NCBI GenBank assembly: GCA_018396415.1
Contig: JAGTRE010000005.1
Span: 1,994-35,377 of the forward strand
DNA from: Candidatus Bathyarchaeota archaeon
Lineage (GTDB): Archaea > Thermoproteota > Bathyarchaeia > RBG-16-48-13 > JAGTRE01
Direction: 5' to 3'
DNA length: 33,384 nt
Position numbers and translations under genes: made by a program. The notes beneath the pieces were generated by a model that worked only from the letters and a program-made list of their open reading frames with translations, had not been told where the DNA came from and searched no databases. Positions 5,970-15,425 of the stretch are shown piece after piece (position 1 is the stretch's first letter; the number at the start of each line of letters is the position of its first letter).

Positions 5970-8888
5970 CTATTCGATGTAGATTGCTGGGCGATATGGA
6001 ATGGCTTGCTGGGCTTTTTTCTGTGGGTCGTATTTGCTTGGGTTTTCCTCCTCGAAAACTTGTATTTCAGCGGAGAACTCATGTTGGAGGAATTCACGTG
6101 ACTCGTTTAGAATTTCTGTTTCATCGATGACTCCAATTTTTAGTCTGCAAGCACGCTGGTCTTCTGGCATCCGGTTTATTTCCTCAACAGTTTTTTGAAG
6201 GTAGGAAGCTAATTGTTTTGCTTGTTTTTTCATCTCTGGGTCAGCCGTTAAAGACTTCATAAGGTTGCTAATGGTTAGAGGGGCTTTTTCAGCGAATTCT
6301 AGTGCTGTTATGTAGGCCTTCCACTTCCATTTTGCCGGGGTATAATAATAGATCTTCTTGGGGGTTATTCCAGTTGCACGAAGAATATTGGTTGTATCCT
6401 CCATCGTAGCTTCAATCAATTTTTCAGCTTCTTCTGCTACAAGGTCAACTTTTGCGGCGTTATATATGGGCCACGGAGCTGTCGCTACAAAATCTTTGTG
6501 GCCCATGTTATGCCAGATTTCCTCGCAAATGAAAGGTGCGAAGGGCGCGAGAAGTCGAACCCATGCGTCCAAGACCTCGTAAAGAACTTTTGCGACAGCG
6601 CCTTTTCTGGGAAGCTCGAGTTTAGTCAAGTTTCGGCGTAGATACCACTGGACATCTTGATCTAGCTTGTAGAGTACATCTTGGATTGCTTCCCGGGTGC
6701 GTAGTACCTCCATAGCTTCGGTAACGGTTTTTATATGTTTTTGTAAACGGCTTAACATCCACTTATCAATTGTCCTTAAGGATTCTTCGGCAAGGTTTTT
6801 CTGCATACCTATAATTTCATGGCTGAAGGTGTAGAAGCGTTCTAAGCGACTGTTAATCGCTTTAGCCAAGCTGGTGCTGAAGTCGGCATCTGCAAGTAGC
6901 TCTGCTGTCGATAGAACTGCTAGGCGAATTGTGTCTGCACCAAACATTTTGACTGCGTCTCTTAGTGGAATGATGTTTCCGAAGGACTTTGACATTTTTT
7001 TCCCTTCCATTAAAACGCTTCCGTTAACAACGATTTGGCGTGGCCATAGTTCTCTTGGGAATATGGCTGCATGGTTAAAAATGAAGAAGGTGAGGTGGTT
7101 TGGAACTAGGTCTCGACCTGAGTGACGGCAATCTAAAGGATAAAAGTAAAGAAATTCTGCTCGCATTCTCTTTAAGACTTCGGCATCAAGATTCACTTCG
7201 TCCGCAATTTCATCCGGTTTTCCTTGACCTAGAAAGATGTAGTTGAAGACCTTATCGTTTAGTTGGTTTGCATTAATCTGGTGGTGTTTCATGAAATTTG
7301 ATATCGTGTAATAGCACATGTAAATAACAGAGTCGGAGAGACTTTCAATAATCCACTCTGGATCCCATGGAAGTTTTGTGCCAAGTCCAGCTTTTCGGGC
7401 ACATGCCTTCTTCTTTAACCAACCGATAACATATTCATATTCTGGCAGTAATTCTTCAGGCACTATGCGCATTTTGTGGAGGCATTCACGGGCGAGCGCC
7501 TTCCACTCGGGGTTGCCATAGTCAATAAACCACTGATTTTCAAAAATCTTGACTACACATTCTGCGCCACATCGACAGACTACTGGCTTATTAATTATTT
7601 CATACATTACATCTGCCTTACCCTCTCGGAGCATGTCCGCTTTAACTTCTTCTTTAGCCTTGGATACGGGCATTCCAGAGTATTTGCCCAAGTTATCTTT
7701 CATTTGACCAGCGTGAAACTCTCGGCTGTATATTTCTTTAGTTGCTTCCTCGGTTTTTGGGTCCGCTTGTGACGTGATTCCCATACGTTTAACAACGTCT
7801 ACAGCCGGGAATTCGGAGTAACCTTCCACGGTAATTAGTGAAATTGGGTGAACAGCTTGGAGGATCTTTGGGTCTACTCCATATTTCAGTAGTTCCGCCG
7901 GGGCTCTTTTCAAATCTTCAAGGGCGACGTAGTCGTAGGGTGCATGTCCTGGGACAGACATTACAACGCCAGTTCCATTATTTGGATCGACAAAAGCAGC
8001 TGGGAAAATTGGAATTTTTTCTTCCGTCATGGGGTTTATGGCATATTTCCCAATCAGATCTTTGCCGTGAACAGTTCCCTCAACGGTGACCTTACGGTTT
8101 AAAAATCGGAGTTTTTCCACACACTCGGAGCTAATAATCCAGCTCTCTCCGTCAACTCGTGCCTTTACGTATTCAACGTCGGGCCTTAGCCACATATTCG
8201 TAACGCCGAAAACGGTTTCAGGCCGTAGGGTTGCGGCTGGTAAAACATGTTCATCGAAAATAAACTTGATAAGGGTAAATTCATCGATTTCCGGTTCAAC
8301 GTCTCCTTTAGTGTCATGCTGCCCTACGGGGTTACCGCAGTTTGGACACCAGCCCACAGGATGGCTTCCTTGGGTTATGAGGTTTTTCGCTTGAAGTTGC
8401 CGAAATTGCCATTCGATGAACTTACTGTATTGTGGGTCGATAGTCGTGAATTCGCGGCGCCAGTCAATTGAGTATCCAATATCCCTCATGCCCTGTTTGA
8501 TTTCTCGATGGAAATATTGTGCAATCTTAATTGGTTCTACAAACTCTTTCAACTCTTCTTTGGGGACTTTGTAAATGGCTGTGAAGGTTTCCTCTAAATC
8601 CTTGTCTCCGGCTGCGAGCCTCTTTGACATCGCGAGGATAGGGGTGCCAGTGTAATGGAATGCCATTGGAAATAACACGTTAAAGCCGCGCATCCGCTTG
8701 TAACGTGCGTGTACGTCGGTTAAAGTGAAGGTTCGACCATGACCTACGTGCTGGGGTGAATTTGGGTAGGGATAAGCAACGGTTAGAAAGAATTTTTCTC
8801 TACTGGGGTCTACATTTGCCTCAAAGATTCTTCCATCTTCCCAAGCCCTCCGCCATTTTTCCTCAATGCTCTTCCAGTCGATTGGCAT
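5970..8888 (-). CDS. leuS: Leucyl-tRNA synthetase, archaeal type
   Basis: The 972-residue class I synthetase charges tRNA-Leu. The HIGH signature appears as HVGH at residues 47-50, after PYPNSPQ. The CP1 editing domain contains the TLRPETVFGVTNMW and VPGHAPYDYVAL stretches. A zinc-ribbon pair (CPNCG) follows GSHPVGW. The KMSKS loop is intact (EGKKMSKSFGN) and is followed by the anticodon-binding helices (DKWMLSRLQKH) and an archaeal C-terminal domain. I use the ATG at 8888 (GGTG a few bases upstream); a GTG at 8900 would add four residues. A cognate tRNA-Leu(GAG) lies in this window at 3023-3126. Confidence 0.97.
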   Translation of the reverse strand: MPIDWKSIEEKWRRAWEDGRIFEANVDPSREKFFLTVAYPYPNSPQHVGHGRTFTLTDVHARYKRMRGFNVLFPMAFHYTGTPILAMSKRLAAGDKDLEETFTAIYKVPKEELKEFVEPIKIAQYFHREIKQGMRDIGYSIDWRREFTTIDPQYSKFIEWQFRQLQAKNLITQGSHPVGWCPNCGNPVGQHDTKGDVEPEIDEFTLIKFIFDEHVLPAATLRPETVFGVTNMWLRPDVEYVKARVDGESWIISSECVEKLRFLNRKVTVEGTVHGKDLIGKYAINPMTEEKIPIFPAAFVDPNNGTGVVMSVPGHAPYDYVALEDLKRAPAELLKYGVDPKILQAVHPISLITVEGYSEFPAVDVVKRMGITSQADPKTEEATKEIYSREFHAGQMKDNLGKYSGMPVSKAKEEVKADMLREGKADVMYEIINKPVVCRCGAECVVKIFENQWFIDYGNPEWKALARECLHKMRIVPEELLPEYEYVIGWLKKKACARKAGLGTKLPWDPEWIIESLSDSVIYMCYYTISNFMKHHQINANQLNDKVFNYIFLGQGKPDEIADEVNLDAEVLKRMRAEFLYFYPLDCRHSGRDLVPNHLTFFIFNHAAIFPRELWPRQIVVNGSVLMEGKKMSKSFGNIIPLRDAVKMFGADTIRLAVLSTAELLADADFSTSLAKAINSRLERFYTFSHEIIGMQKNLAEESLRTIDKWMLSRLQKHIKTVTEAMEVLRTREAIQDVLYKLDQDVQWYLRRNLTKLELPRKGAVAKVLYEVLDAWVRLLAPFAPFICEEIWHNMGHKDFVATAPWPIYNAAKVDLVAEEAEKLIEATMEDTTNILRATGITPKKIYYYTPAKWKWKAYITALEFAEKAPLTISNLMKSLTADPEMKKQAKQLASYLQKTVEEINRMPEDQRACRLKIGVIDETEILNESREFLQHEFSAEIQVFEEENPSKYDPQKKAQQAIPYRPAIYIE

Positions 8889-9054
8889 TTTTCGCACCAC
8901 ACACAGTTATATTCCTAGGGAAGGTTTTTGCTTTTGAATCCATTCATTTACAATAAAACTTTCGCTAGGTCTCTATTTACCTCTTTAAGAATGTCAGTGA
9001 GACATAATACCCTTGCTCTTCTTAAGGGTGTTATAACGGGTTTAACTGGTTTCC

Positions 9055-11820
9055 TTAATGCCTGCTCTGCGTTAGCATCGCCTCCACTAGGCTTTCAACA
9101 GCTTCTAGAGCCATGTCGGCCTTGTTAACTTGTTCTCCTCCACCTTGTCCAAAGTTCGGTTTGCCGCTACCTCCACCGCCTAGGATTTTGGCCAGAGCGC
9201 TTGCTAACTCGCCTGAGTGAACGCCTGCTTTAACACCTTCAGTTCCAGCCATAACAACTACTCTTGCAGTTTCATTAGCGCTACAGAAAACCACAACAAG
9301 TTTTGAATCCATTTTTATCAATTCGGCTGCTAATTTGATCATTCGGTCGGGTTCTACATTTTTCATCAATTTTTTAATAAGCTTGAGTTTTCCAATGGCT
9401 TTTGCATGGGCAATTATCTGTTTCGCCTCATATCGAGCTAGTTCTTGTTTAAGTTGGTCGATTTGTTTTCGGCTTTCCTTCCAACCTGAAACCGCTACCC
9501 GGGTTGCCTCTTCAACTTTCTCTATAGGAGTTTCCAGTACTTCTGCAGTTTTAGAGAGGATCCTTTCCCTCTCTTGTATAAGCCTAATCGCTGGGACTCC
9601 TGCGGCAAAGACTAGTCGTTCCACTCCATCTTGGATTCGTTCGGTTTTTGCAATTTTGATTAACCCGATTTCCCCGGTTGTTTGGCAGTGGCTTCCTCCG
9701 CAGGCTTCAACGTCCCACTCGCCGATTTTAACAACTCGAATCTCTCGACCTGGGACAACTCCGCCTTCATACAATCTAAACCCATAGAGAGATTCTGCTT
9801 TTTCCCTCGGCATCCAGGTAACTTCTACCAGTAGGTTGTTCATTACAATGTTGTTAGCAAGTCGCTCAATTTCGGCAATTTCACTTGGAGTAATTCGCTT
9901 ATAATGCGAGAGGTCTAAGCGTGCACGGTCAACCTCCTTTTCTGCACCGCTTTGCCAGACATGTTCTCCGAGCACGCGGCGGGCTGCACCAAGTAAAATG
10001 TGAGTAGCTGTGTGGTGCCGCATTAAACTGATGCGGCGGTTCCAATCAATTTTTCCCTTCACGGTTTCTCCCATATTGGGCGCTGGGCCTTCGATTACAT
10101 GGATGATGATATTCTCAACTTTTTGAACATCTATGACCTTGGTTCTATTTTTCTTGAAGGTGATGTAGCCGTGGTCAGGGAGCTGTCCTCCCCCTTCTGG
10201 GTAGAAGGCGGTTTGATCGAGTACGAGATATTTTCCCTCTATAAGGCGAAGAACCTTAGCTCTGAAAGCCTGGAGATAGGCATTTTCATAGTAGAGTGCG
10301 CGTGTAGGGGGCAGGTCGGAGATTTTATCTCGCATTTTCTTAATGAATGGGGCTTCTTCGGTAAGTGGGGCTACCGCATGTCTTGCGGCGATCATTGCGT
10401 AAAAGTTGTCAGGGATAACGACCTTAATTCCTTCCCTTTCAGCAATTTCTTGGACTGCGTTTGGGGGGAGTCCATGGGAGTCATAGAATTCGGCTAGAGT
10501 TTCAATTGGAAGTTCGGTTTGTCCCTTCGCTTTAAGTTCCCTACTGAAGCGTTTAACTAGTTCTGTCCCACGTTCTAATGTACGTTGATATTTCTCCTCT
10601 TCCACCGATAATGCCTCAAGTATTTCGTTTCGCATTGCTTTTAGATGTGGGTAATCCACACCCCAATAATTAACCTGAAGATCAACAATATCATGCAATC
10701 TATCCTCGATTCCGAGGATTTTCAGGAAGCGATAAGCTCGACGGAAAAGAAGGCGAGTTAGGTAGCCTTCTCGGACATTCGAGGGAACTACCCCCTCGGC
10801 AAGCATGAATATTAATGTCTTTACATGATCAGCTACGGCAAACATACCTTCGATTGGAATCATAATCTTGTCAAGTTCCTTTGGGTCCATGCCAACTCGC
10901 TGGGCAACTCTCTGTCTGAGGGCTATCCTGTTTGCGGTCTTCTCAAGGCTCATCATTCCAGAGAGCTTAGCGTTTTCAAGGAGAAGTTTCTCATCGAGTT
11001 TTAGATCTGCCATCTTAGTGAGTTTGTCGATAACTGGACCATAGACTGCTTGAAACGCACTAGGTGTGCCCTGTGAAAGCCAGGTATATCGCTCGATGCC
11101 GTAGCCCGTGTCAACAGTCTTCACGGGCAATTCGGTTAACTGATTATCGCTAACCTTGTACATCATAAAGACTAGGGTTGCAACTTCAAGTCCCTTGACT
11201 ATACTTTCCAAGTCTGGTCCAGCGTTTCCACCGCCAGCCCAAACCCCTTCCTTATACACTACTAGATCTGACTTAATTCCCAGCTCTTCTGTGACGAATT
11301 GATGGTGGTAGCGGACTGTCTGGTCTTTCCAGTAAATTTGTTTGTCTAGATAGTTGAAGGCGTGGGCTCCACCCATTTCAAAGATGGTAAGGTGTCGACC
11401 AAAGGTCGGTCCTACGTTATCGATATCCTCAAATCGAATGCATGGTTGGCTGATGACGAGGGGGTTAGCGGGTGGGGGGATTATCCCATTTGTAACATAA
11501 GGCTGAAAATCGACGATGCTAGCAATAGTTACGTAAAGATCATCTCGCCATCTAGCGACCACCGGGTAAGGCTTAATCCTCACGTGGCCATTCCTTTCGA
11601 AAAATGAAAGGAATGCCTCTCGCATTTCTCGAAAAGTATATTCTCGACGTGTTGGAGGCTCTCCAATAAATGCGTATTCTTGACAAGGTGACTCTCCACA
11701 GATCTCTTGATCCGAAACCTGTGTCCAAAAGTAACCACCACAAATCGGGCATTTTTTTCGGATGAAACCATTCTCCACAAAAAATGGAACTTTATAAGCT
11801 TCCTCCGGAAACTGTTTCAT
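9055..11820 (-). CDS. alaS: Alanyl-tRNA synthetase, archaeal type
   Basis: The 921-residue class II synthetase charges tRNA-Ala. It has the archaeal N-terminal zinc-knuckle region (CPICGGYF then CGESPC), the class II catalytic core (EMGGAHAFNYLD, YTWLSQGTPSAF), an editing domain with the zinc-site histidines HHTATH at about 605 and the matching CGGSHC motif further on, and a C-terminal dimerisation/DHHA1-like region ending in a glycine-rich GGGGSGKPNFGQGGG segment. ATG at 11820 has GGAGG upstream (in GGAGGCTC). It follows L12 in the same direction with a 172-base gap and probably has its own promoter. A cognate tRNA-Ala(GGC) lies at 24289-24391. Confidence 0.97.
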   Translation of the reverse strand: MKQFPEEAYKVPFFVENGFIRKKCPICGGYFWTQVSDQEICGESPCQEYAFIGEPPTRREYTFREMREAFLSFFERNGHVRIKPYPVVARWRDDLYVTIASIVDFQPYVTNGIIPPPANPLVISQPCIRFEDIDNVGPTFGRHLTIFEMGGAHAFNYLDKQIYWKDQTVRYHHQFVTEELGIKSDLVVYKEGVWAGGGNAGPDLESIVKGLEVATLVFMMYKVSDNQLTELPVKTVDTGYGIERYTWLSQGTPSAFQAVYGPVIDKLTKMADLKLDEKLLLENAKLSGMMSLEKTANRIALRQRVAQRVGMDPKELDKIMIPIEGMFAVADHVKTLIFMLAEGVVPSNVREGYLTRLLFRRAYRFLKILGIEDRLHDIVDLQVNYWGVDYPHLKAMRNEILEALSVEEEKYQRTLERGTELVKRFSRELKAKGQTELPIETLAEFYDSHGLPPNAVQEIAEREGIKVVIPDNFYAMIAARHAVAPLTEEAPFIKKMRDKISDLPPTRALYYENAYLQAFRAKVLRLIEGKYLVLDQTAFYPEGGGQLPDHGYITFKKNRTKVIDVQKVENIIIHVIEGPAPNMGETVKGKIDWNRRISLMRHHTATHILLGAARRVLGEHVWQSGAEKEVDRARLDLSHYKRITPSEIAEIERLANNIVMNNLLVEVTWMPREKAESLYGFRLYEGGVVPGREIRVVKIGEWDVEACGGSHCQTTGEIGLIKIAKTERIQDGVERLVFAAGVPAIRLIQERERILSKTAEVLETPIEKVEEATRVAVSGWKESRKQIDQLKQELARYEAKQIIAHAKAIGKLKLIKKLMKNVEPDRMIKLAAELIKMDSKLVVVFCSANETARVVVMAGTEGVKAGVHSGELASALAKILGGGGSGKPNFGQGGGEQVNKADMALEAVESLVEAMLTQSRH

Positions 11821-11992
11821 TCTAGTTTGAGCCTCCGTTCTGAAACCACGCTAAAGAAAAAGGTTTAATCAACATTTAAAGTAAAGTGTTGCATACATTT
11901 GCGTTTTCATAGGCGCTACTGTCAAAGAAATAAGGTATAGAATAAAATGACTTTTCTCCTAGGTTTGTGCGATGGAAGTGGTAGGGAATAAA

Positions 11993-12307
11993 CTATCCGA
12001 ATAGGGCGCCTAATCCCTGAATTGCGGCTTCTTCGGTCTTCTTTTCTTCCTCTGGGGGCTTCTTTTTCTCTTCTTTCTTTTCAGGCGTGGGTGCAGGTGC
12101 CGTTGGGGCTGCTAGTGGTACAGCGATGCTTGGAGCTGTTTTAATTGCCTCATCGATGTTTACTTCGGATAGGGCTGCTACAAGAGCCTTAACTCTAGCT
12201 TCATCGACGTTAATGCCAGCTGCTTTAAGGACTTTCTTCACATTTTCCTCGTCTATTTGTTGCTTTGCCTCGTGAAGCAGTAACGCGGCGTGAACATAGG
12301 CAGACAT
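11993..12307 (-). CDS. rpl12: Large ribosomal subunit protein L12 (P1)
   Basis: The 104-residue acidic stalk protein recruits translation GTPases. Hallmarks are the N-terminal dimer domain ([23 protein letters not shown], then a [14 protein letters not shown] repeat), an Ala/Pro hinge, a charged Lys/Glu stretch and the C-terminal GLGALFG peptide that contacts GTPases. It is the last gene of the L11-L1-L10-L12 block, 37 bases after L10, and has a GAGGTGA ribosome site. Confidence 0.96.
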   Translation of the reverse strand: MSAYVHAALLLHEAKQQIDEENVKKVLKAAGINVDEARVKALVAALSEVNIDEAIKTAPSIAVPLAAPTAPAPTPEKKEEKKKPPEEEKKTEEAAIQGLGALFG

Positions 12308-12344
12308 TCTTATTCACCTCATGATTGTTAGTTAGGCGGAGTTT

Positions 12345-13310
12345 TTATTTCTTCTCCGCGGTGGTCTCCTTCTTTTGTTTGGGCTCTTCCTTTTGAACTT
12401 TTTCTTCTGAATTGGAAGTTTTCTCAGCCGCAGCGGATTGCTTAGTGACTGTTGTAAGATAGGTTTCTAAGCTAAGCGCTTCGGAATAGGCTTTGGAGAT
12501 GATTAACTTACTGATAGTTGGGCTGTCAAAAACCACAGCATTTAGTGCCAAGTTGAAAGCCTCGGATTGCGCTATATGTAGGAGGGGGATGGCGGTCTCG
12601 GGGCATGGATAAGCCGCGTTTACAGCCACATTAAAGGCACATGTATGGGCTTCTTGTATTTGCTGTATGATTTTCTGGAGGTCAATTCGTAGGTCGTTTT
12701 CAGTTAAAATTGTTCCTTCATCGTAGGCTGCTTTAATACTGAGCCCCACTTCTATTGGCTTTATTCCGAGCCTAGAGAGGACGCTGGCAAGCTTTGGGGA
12801 GATTGTTTCACCCTTTTTCGCCACAACTGTGTCTCGGGCGATCCATACACTTCCTGTTTCAATCTTGGTTAAAAGGCCTACCTCGTTTAATTCACTAATA
12901 ACTGGTCCAGGGGCGAGGCCTGTGTTTCCTGATGGAACTACGATATCAGTTTGGGCGATATCTCCTGCCTTTGCGGTGGTTTTCACCTTGTTTCTTTCCA
13001 GAAAGAGTGATAGCTTAAATGGGTTCATGTTTGTGAATAAGAAAATATTTGATCCGGTAAGAAATTCGCTGAGTTTATTGATGTTAGGTCTAATTTTTTC
13101 ACATCTTTCAAACGCTCGTTGCATTATGGTGTTTTTCGTAACGCGAATTTCAACATTACCTCTTAATTTCTTCTTTAGTTCTTGCAGTTGTGCAGCTCTA
13201 ACTTTGTAGAGGTTGGCTATGCTGACAACCGCGTAGGCTTTGAGCATTTCAGCTAGTTCTTCAGCTTCTCTGACCTTCCTCTCTGGGATGTTTTTGTTTC
13301 TTGAAACCAT
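12345..13310 (-). CDS. rpl10: Large ribosomal subunit protein L10 (P0)
   Basis: The 321-residue stalk base protein binds 23S rRNA and carries L12 dimers. The rRNA-binding domain (VVSIANLYKVRAAQLQELKKKLRG, VTKNTIMQRAFE) is followed by the archaeal insertion (VPSGNTGLAPGPVISELNEVGL) and then helical spine segments that bind L12. The Lys/Glu tail lacks an obvious GTPase-binding GFG peptide, as in several archaea. ATG at 13310 is preceded by GGAGG, which overlaps the end of the L1 gene, so L1 and L10 are translationally coupled. Confidence 0.96.
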   Translation of the reverse strand: MVSRNKNIPERKVREAEELAEMLKAYAVVSIANLYKVRAAQLQELKKKLRGNVEIRVTKNTIMQRAFERCEKIRPNINKLSEFLTGSNIFLFTNMNPFKLSLFLERNKVKTTAKAGDIAQTDIVVPSGNTGLAPGPVISELNEVGLLTKIETGSVWIARDTVVAKKGETISPKLASVLSRLGIKPIEVGLSIKAAYDEGTILTENDLRIDLQKIIQQIQEAHTCAFNVAVNAAYPCPETAIPLLHIAQSEAFNLALNAVVFDSPTISKLIISKAYSEALSLETYLTTVTKQSAAAEKTSNSEEKVQKEEPKQKKETTAEKK

Positions 13311-13321
13311 TTCCGGCCCTC

Positions 13322-13972
13322 CTAGAGTTCTGCAGGAACAGGCGGACCCATGGTTGTCTTGACCTGTATTTGATGGATGTTTTTCAAGCCCTTTTCTAAT
13401 CGGTTTTCCAATCTCGCTAGTACCGCTTGTATATTTTCCACGACCTTTTCGGTTGGCATATCTTCACTTCCGACCCGGCATTGAATCACTGGTTGGTCTT
13501 TCATACGAAGCCGAATCATTCTCCGGTGTTTTTCAAGGATGGGATCGATTGGAGCATTAGGCGGAACAGGTGTCGGCATTTTTCCGTGGGGACCAAGAAT
13601 CGAGCCTATCGTTTTCCCGACAAGTGGCATAAGTGGGGCTTCAGCGATGAAAAAGTCAAATTTTTTCACCAGTTTTTTCGCTGCTTTTTTATCTCCACCG
13701 AGTTTTTCAAGGGTTTCTTTATCTATAACTTCGTCTGCTCCTGCTTTCTTAGCGTTAACTGCCATGGCACCTGAGGCTATTACGCATACTTTGACGGGTT
13801 TGGGTGGGGGGTTAGGAAGTTCAAAAAGTTCATTAATTCGATTCTCCGGCTTCTTTAGATCTAAATTCCGTAGGGTTATAACTAAGTCTATGGACTGTGT
13901 AAAGTTCCGCTTTTTTGAATCCTTTTTAGCTTTTTCCAATGCGGCTGCGATTTGCTGGGTATTTACCGGCAA
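13322..13972 (-). CDS. rpl1: Large ribosomal subunit protein L1
   Basis: The 216-residue protein forms the L1 stalk on 23S rRNA and in archaea often represses its own operon. It matches L1 throughout: QQIAAALEKAKKDSKKRNFTQ, SIDLVITLRNLDLKKPENR, VCVIASGAMAVNAKKAG, and the LGPHGKMPTPVPP motif in the second domain. The TTG at 13972 is preferred: GAGGT lies about nine bases before it, whereas the TTG at 13987 overlaps that ribosome site. A TATA-like element at 14015-14022 suggests its own promoter. Confidence 0.95.
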   Translation of the reverse strand: MPVNTQQIAAALEKAKKDSKKRNFTQSIDLVITLRNLDLKKPENRINELFELPNPPPKPVKVCVIASGAMAVNAKKAGADEVIDKETLEKLGGDKKAAKKLVKKFDFFIAEAPLMPLVGKTIGSILGPHGKMPTPVPPNAPIDPILEKHRRMIRLRMKDQPVIQCRVGSEDMPTEKVVENIQAVLARLENRLEKGLKNIHQIQVKTTMGPPVPAEL

Positions 13973-14014
13973 AGGAAGAGACCTCAATAATAGCAGAAGG
14001 CACTATGGATATGA

Positions 14015-14022
14015 TTTATAAA
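14015..14022 (-). promoter_or_regulatory. Probable internal promoter (TATA box) before rpl1
   Basis: TTTATAAA in the 75-base gap between L11 and L1 has its centre about 47 bases before the L1 start, giving a predicted transcription start near 13992 and a leader of about 20 bases. Together with the separate promoter before secE this would let L1-L10-L12 be transcribed on their own. Sequence match only. Confidence 0.5.
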
Positions 14023-14047
14023 AAGCTTATTATTAATTCAACCTGAA

Positions 14048-14536
14048 TTAATCTTCCTTAAAATAATCATCAAACTTTTTCTCATCGATTTGTTTGAGTA
14101 TTTCACGTGGCTCACTATTTTCTATTAAGACGCCCATGCTTACACATGTGCCAATAACCTCTTTTGCAGCTGCTTTTAATGTTCCTGACAAAAGTTCGGC
14201 GCGTTTAAGTTTCGCTATTTTAACTACTTGTTCCATTGTGAGGTTGCCAACTTTTTGAGCCTTCGGGTTGCCTGATCCTTTTTCGATGCGAAGTTCTTTA
14301 ACGATTAGTGCAGCAGTTGTTGGGGTTCCAACTTGAACTTCAAACTCTTTTGTTTCCGTGTCAACAATTATTTTCACCGGAACCTTCATTCCCGCGTAAT
14401 CTTTGGTCGCTTCATTAATTTTATTCACAATTGCTAGGACATTAACTCCCATCGGTCCAAGGGCTGGTCCCAACGGGGGACCTGCTGTGGCTGCACCCCC
14501 AGCAATTAATGCTTCAACTGTCTTTTTTTCTCCCAT
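14048..14536 (-). CDS. rpl11: Large ribosomal subunit protein L11
   Basis: The 162-residue protein forms the base of the GTPase-associated centre with 23S rRNA. The N-terminal domain has the hallmark GGAATAGPPLGPALGPMGVNV; the C-terminal rRNA-binding domain carries GNLTMEQVVKIA. The ATG at 14536 (MGEKK) matches family N termini and has GAGGT about ten bases upstream; the longer open frame to 14674 is overlap with the nusG gene in another frame. It starts 13 bases after nusG stops. Confidence 0.96.
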   Translation of the reverse strand: MGEKKTVEALIAGGAATAGPPLGPALGPMGVNVLAIVNKINEATKDYAGMKVPVKIIVDTETKEFEVQVGTPTTAALIVKELRIEKGSGNPKAQKVGNLTMEQVVKIAKLKRAELLSGTLKAAAKEVIGTCVSMGVLIENSEPREILKQIDEKKFDDYFKED

Positions 14537-14549
14537 TCCAAGGTTAACC

Positions 14550-15053
14550 TCACTTTGGAGTTTCTGTTCCGCTGGTTCCAGCTCTTGAAGCTTTCTCCAC
14601 AAGTTTAACGTAGTCTGCGTGAACTGTAATCGGTAATGTGAATGTAGCTTCAAGTAGTTCAAGTGTAATGTCATGTTTTACTTTATCGATTCTCGTGATT
14701 TTTGCTCGCATTCCTTTGAAGGGACCCCCGATTATCTCAACTGTATCGCCAATGTTTAGATCTTCGATCACCGGTTTGCTTACGATGTAGCGCTCCACAT
14801 CGCTTAGGTTTACAATGCCAGGAACCCGGGACTTTACATGCTTAATCCCAGCGATTGCGTCTTCAACATAATGCGCCCCAGGGGATTCGATGAAAATATA
14901 CCCGCGGAGCGTTTCAGGAGCTAGAATTGACTTAATTGGGAGTTTATCGGCTGCTGCGCGGGCAGAGATGATGTCGGCAACATTTCTCTCTTGACCTGCG
15001 GTAGTTCGAATGGCGTAGATTACCGCTGAAACTTTACTTTTTTCTTCGGTCAA
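14550..15053 (-). CDS. nusG: Transcription elongation factor NusG/Spt5
   Basis: The 167-residue protein has an NGN domain (AVIYAIRTTAGQERNVADII, then APETLRGYIFIES, AGIKHVKSRVPG) that binds the RNA polymerase clamp, and a KOW domain (LNIGDTVEIIGGPFKGMRAKI) that contacts ribosome or other partners. Start is TTG at 15053 with GGAGG seven bases upstream, directly after the secE stop. The secE-nusG-L11 order is conserved in archaea. Confidence 0.95.
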   Translation of the reverse strand: MTEEKSKVSAVIYAIRTTAGQERNVADIISARAAADKLPIKSILAPETLRGYIFIESPGAHYVEDAIAGIKHVKSRVPGIVNLSDVERYIVSKPVIEDLNIGDTVEIIGGPFKGMRAKITRIDKVKHDITLELLEATFTLPITVHADYVKLVEKASRAGTSGTETPK

Positions 15054-15065
15054 TACATTTCCTCC

Positions 15066-15245
15066 TTAGGGTGTTGTGAAGCCTTGGAGCATCGCTGATA
15101 TGAAACGAATAATAAATCCGATAAGCCCGATTATCGTTACGCCGATAGCGCAGATCTTAAGTGAGAGAGTAAGCTCTTCCCTGCCGGGCTTCGTCGCAAG
15201 CTTCAAGAGTCTTCGGCAATTTTCAAGGAATGAGTGTAGGCTCAA
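15066..15245 (-). CDS. secE: Preprotein translocase subunit SecE (Sec61 gamma)
   Basis: The 59-residue protein is short enough to escape routine ORF cut-offs. It has a cytoplasmic amphipathic helix with the conserved CRRLLKLATKPGREEL stretch, followed by one membrane segment at about 31-53 with the family's IGLIGFIIRFI pattern. This clamps SecY together in the plasma membrane. Start is TTG at 15245 with GGAG about ten bases upstream. It is the first gene of the secE-nusG-L11-L1-L10-L12 block. Confidence 0.88.
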   Translation of the reverse strand: MSLHSFLENCRRLLKLATKPGREELTLSLKICAIGVTIIGLIGFIIRFISAMLQGFTTP

Positions 15246-15293
15246 CTTTAATATGCTCCAAATACTTGTTTCTCACACAACTAAAAGAGATGT

Positions 15294-15307
15294 CTTTTAA
15301 CTTTTCG
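15294..15307 (-). promoter_or_regulatory. Probable BRE/TATA promoter of the secE-nusG-ribosomal operon
   Basis: Read on the minus strand, CGAAAAG is followed directly by TTAAAAG, a purine-rich BRE followed by an AT-rich TATA-like element. The predicted transcription start near 15271 lies about 26 bases before the secE start. Sequence match only. Confidence 0.4.
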
Positions 15308-15425
15308 CTTCGCTTGAATAATATAGCTTCTTCTCCTTATTCTTATGTTTATAGCTTAATCGCAAGATTATAGGCAGTTATTTCAAAATATTTTGATTAT
15401 AAAGCAACGGTTACGCCTTGAAAGT

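Noticed and set aside
5948-6097. Extended N terminus of the DUF434 protein
   Set aside because: This part overlaps leuS, lacks family similarity and has no ribosome site; a TTG at 5947 does.
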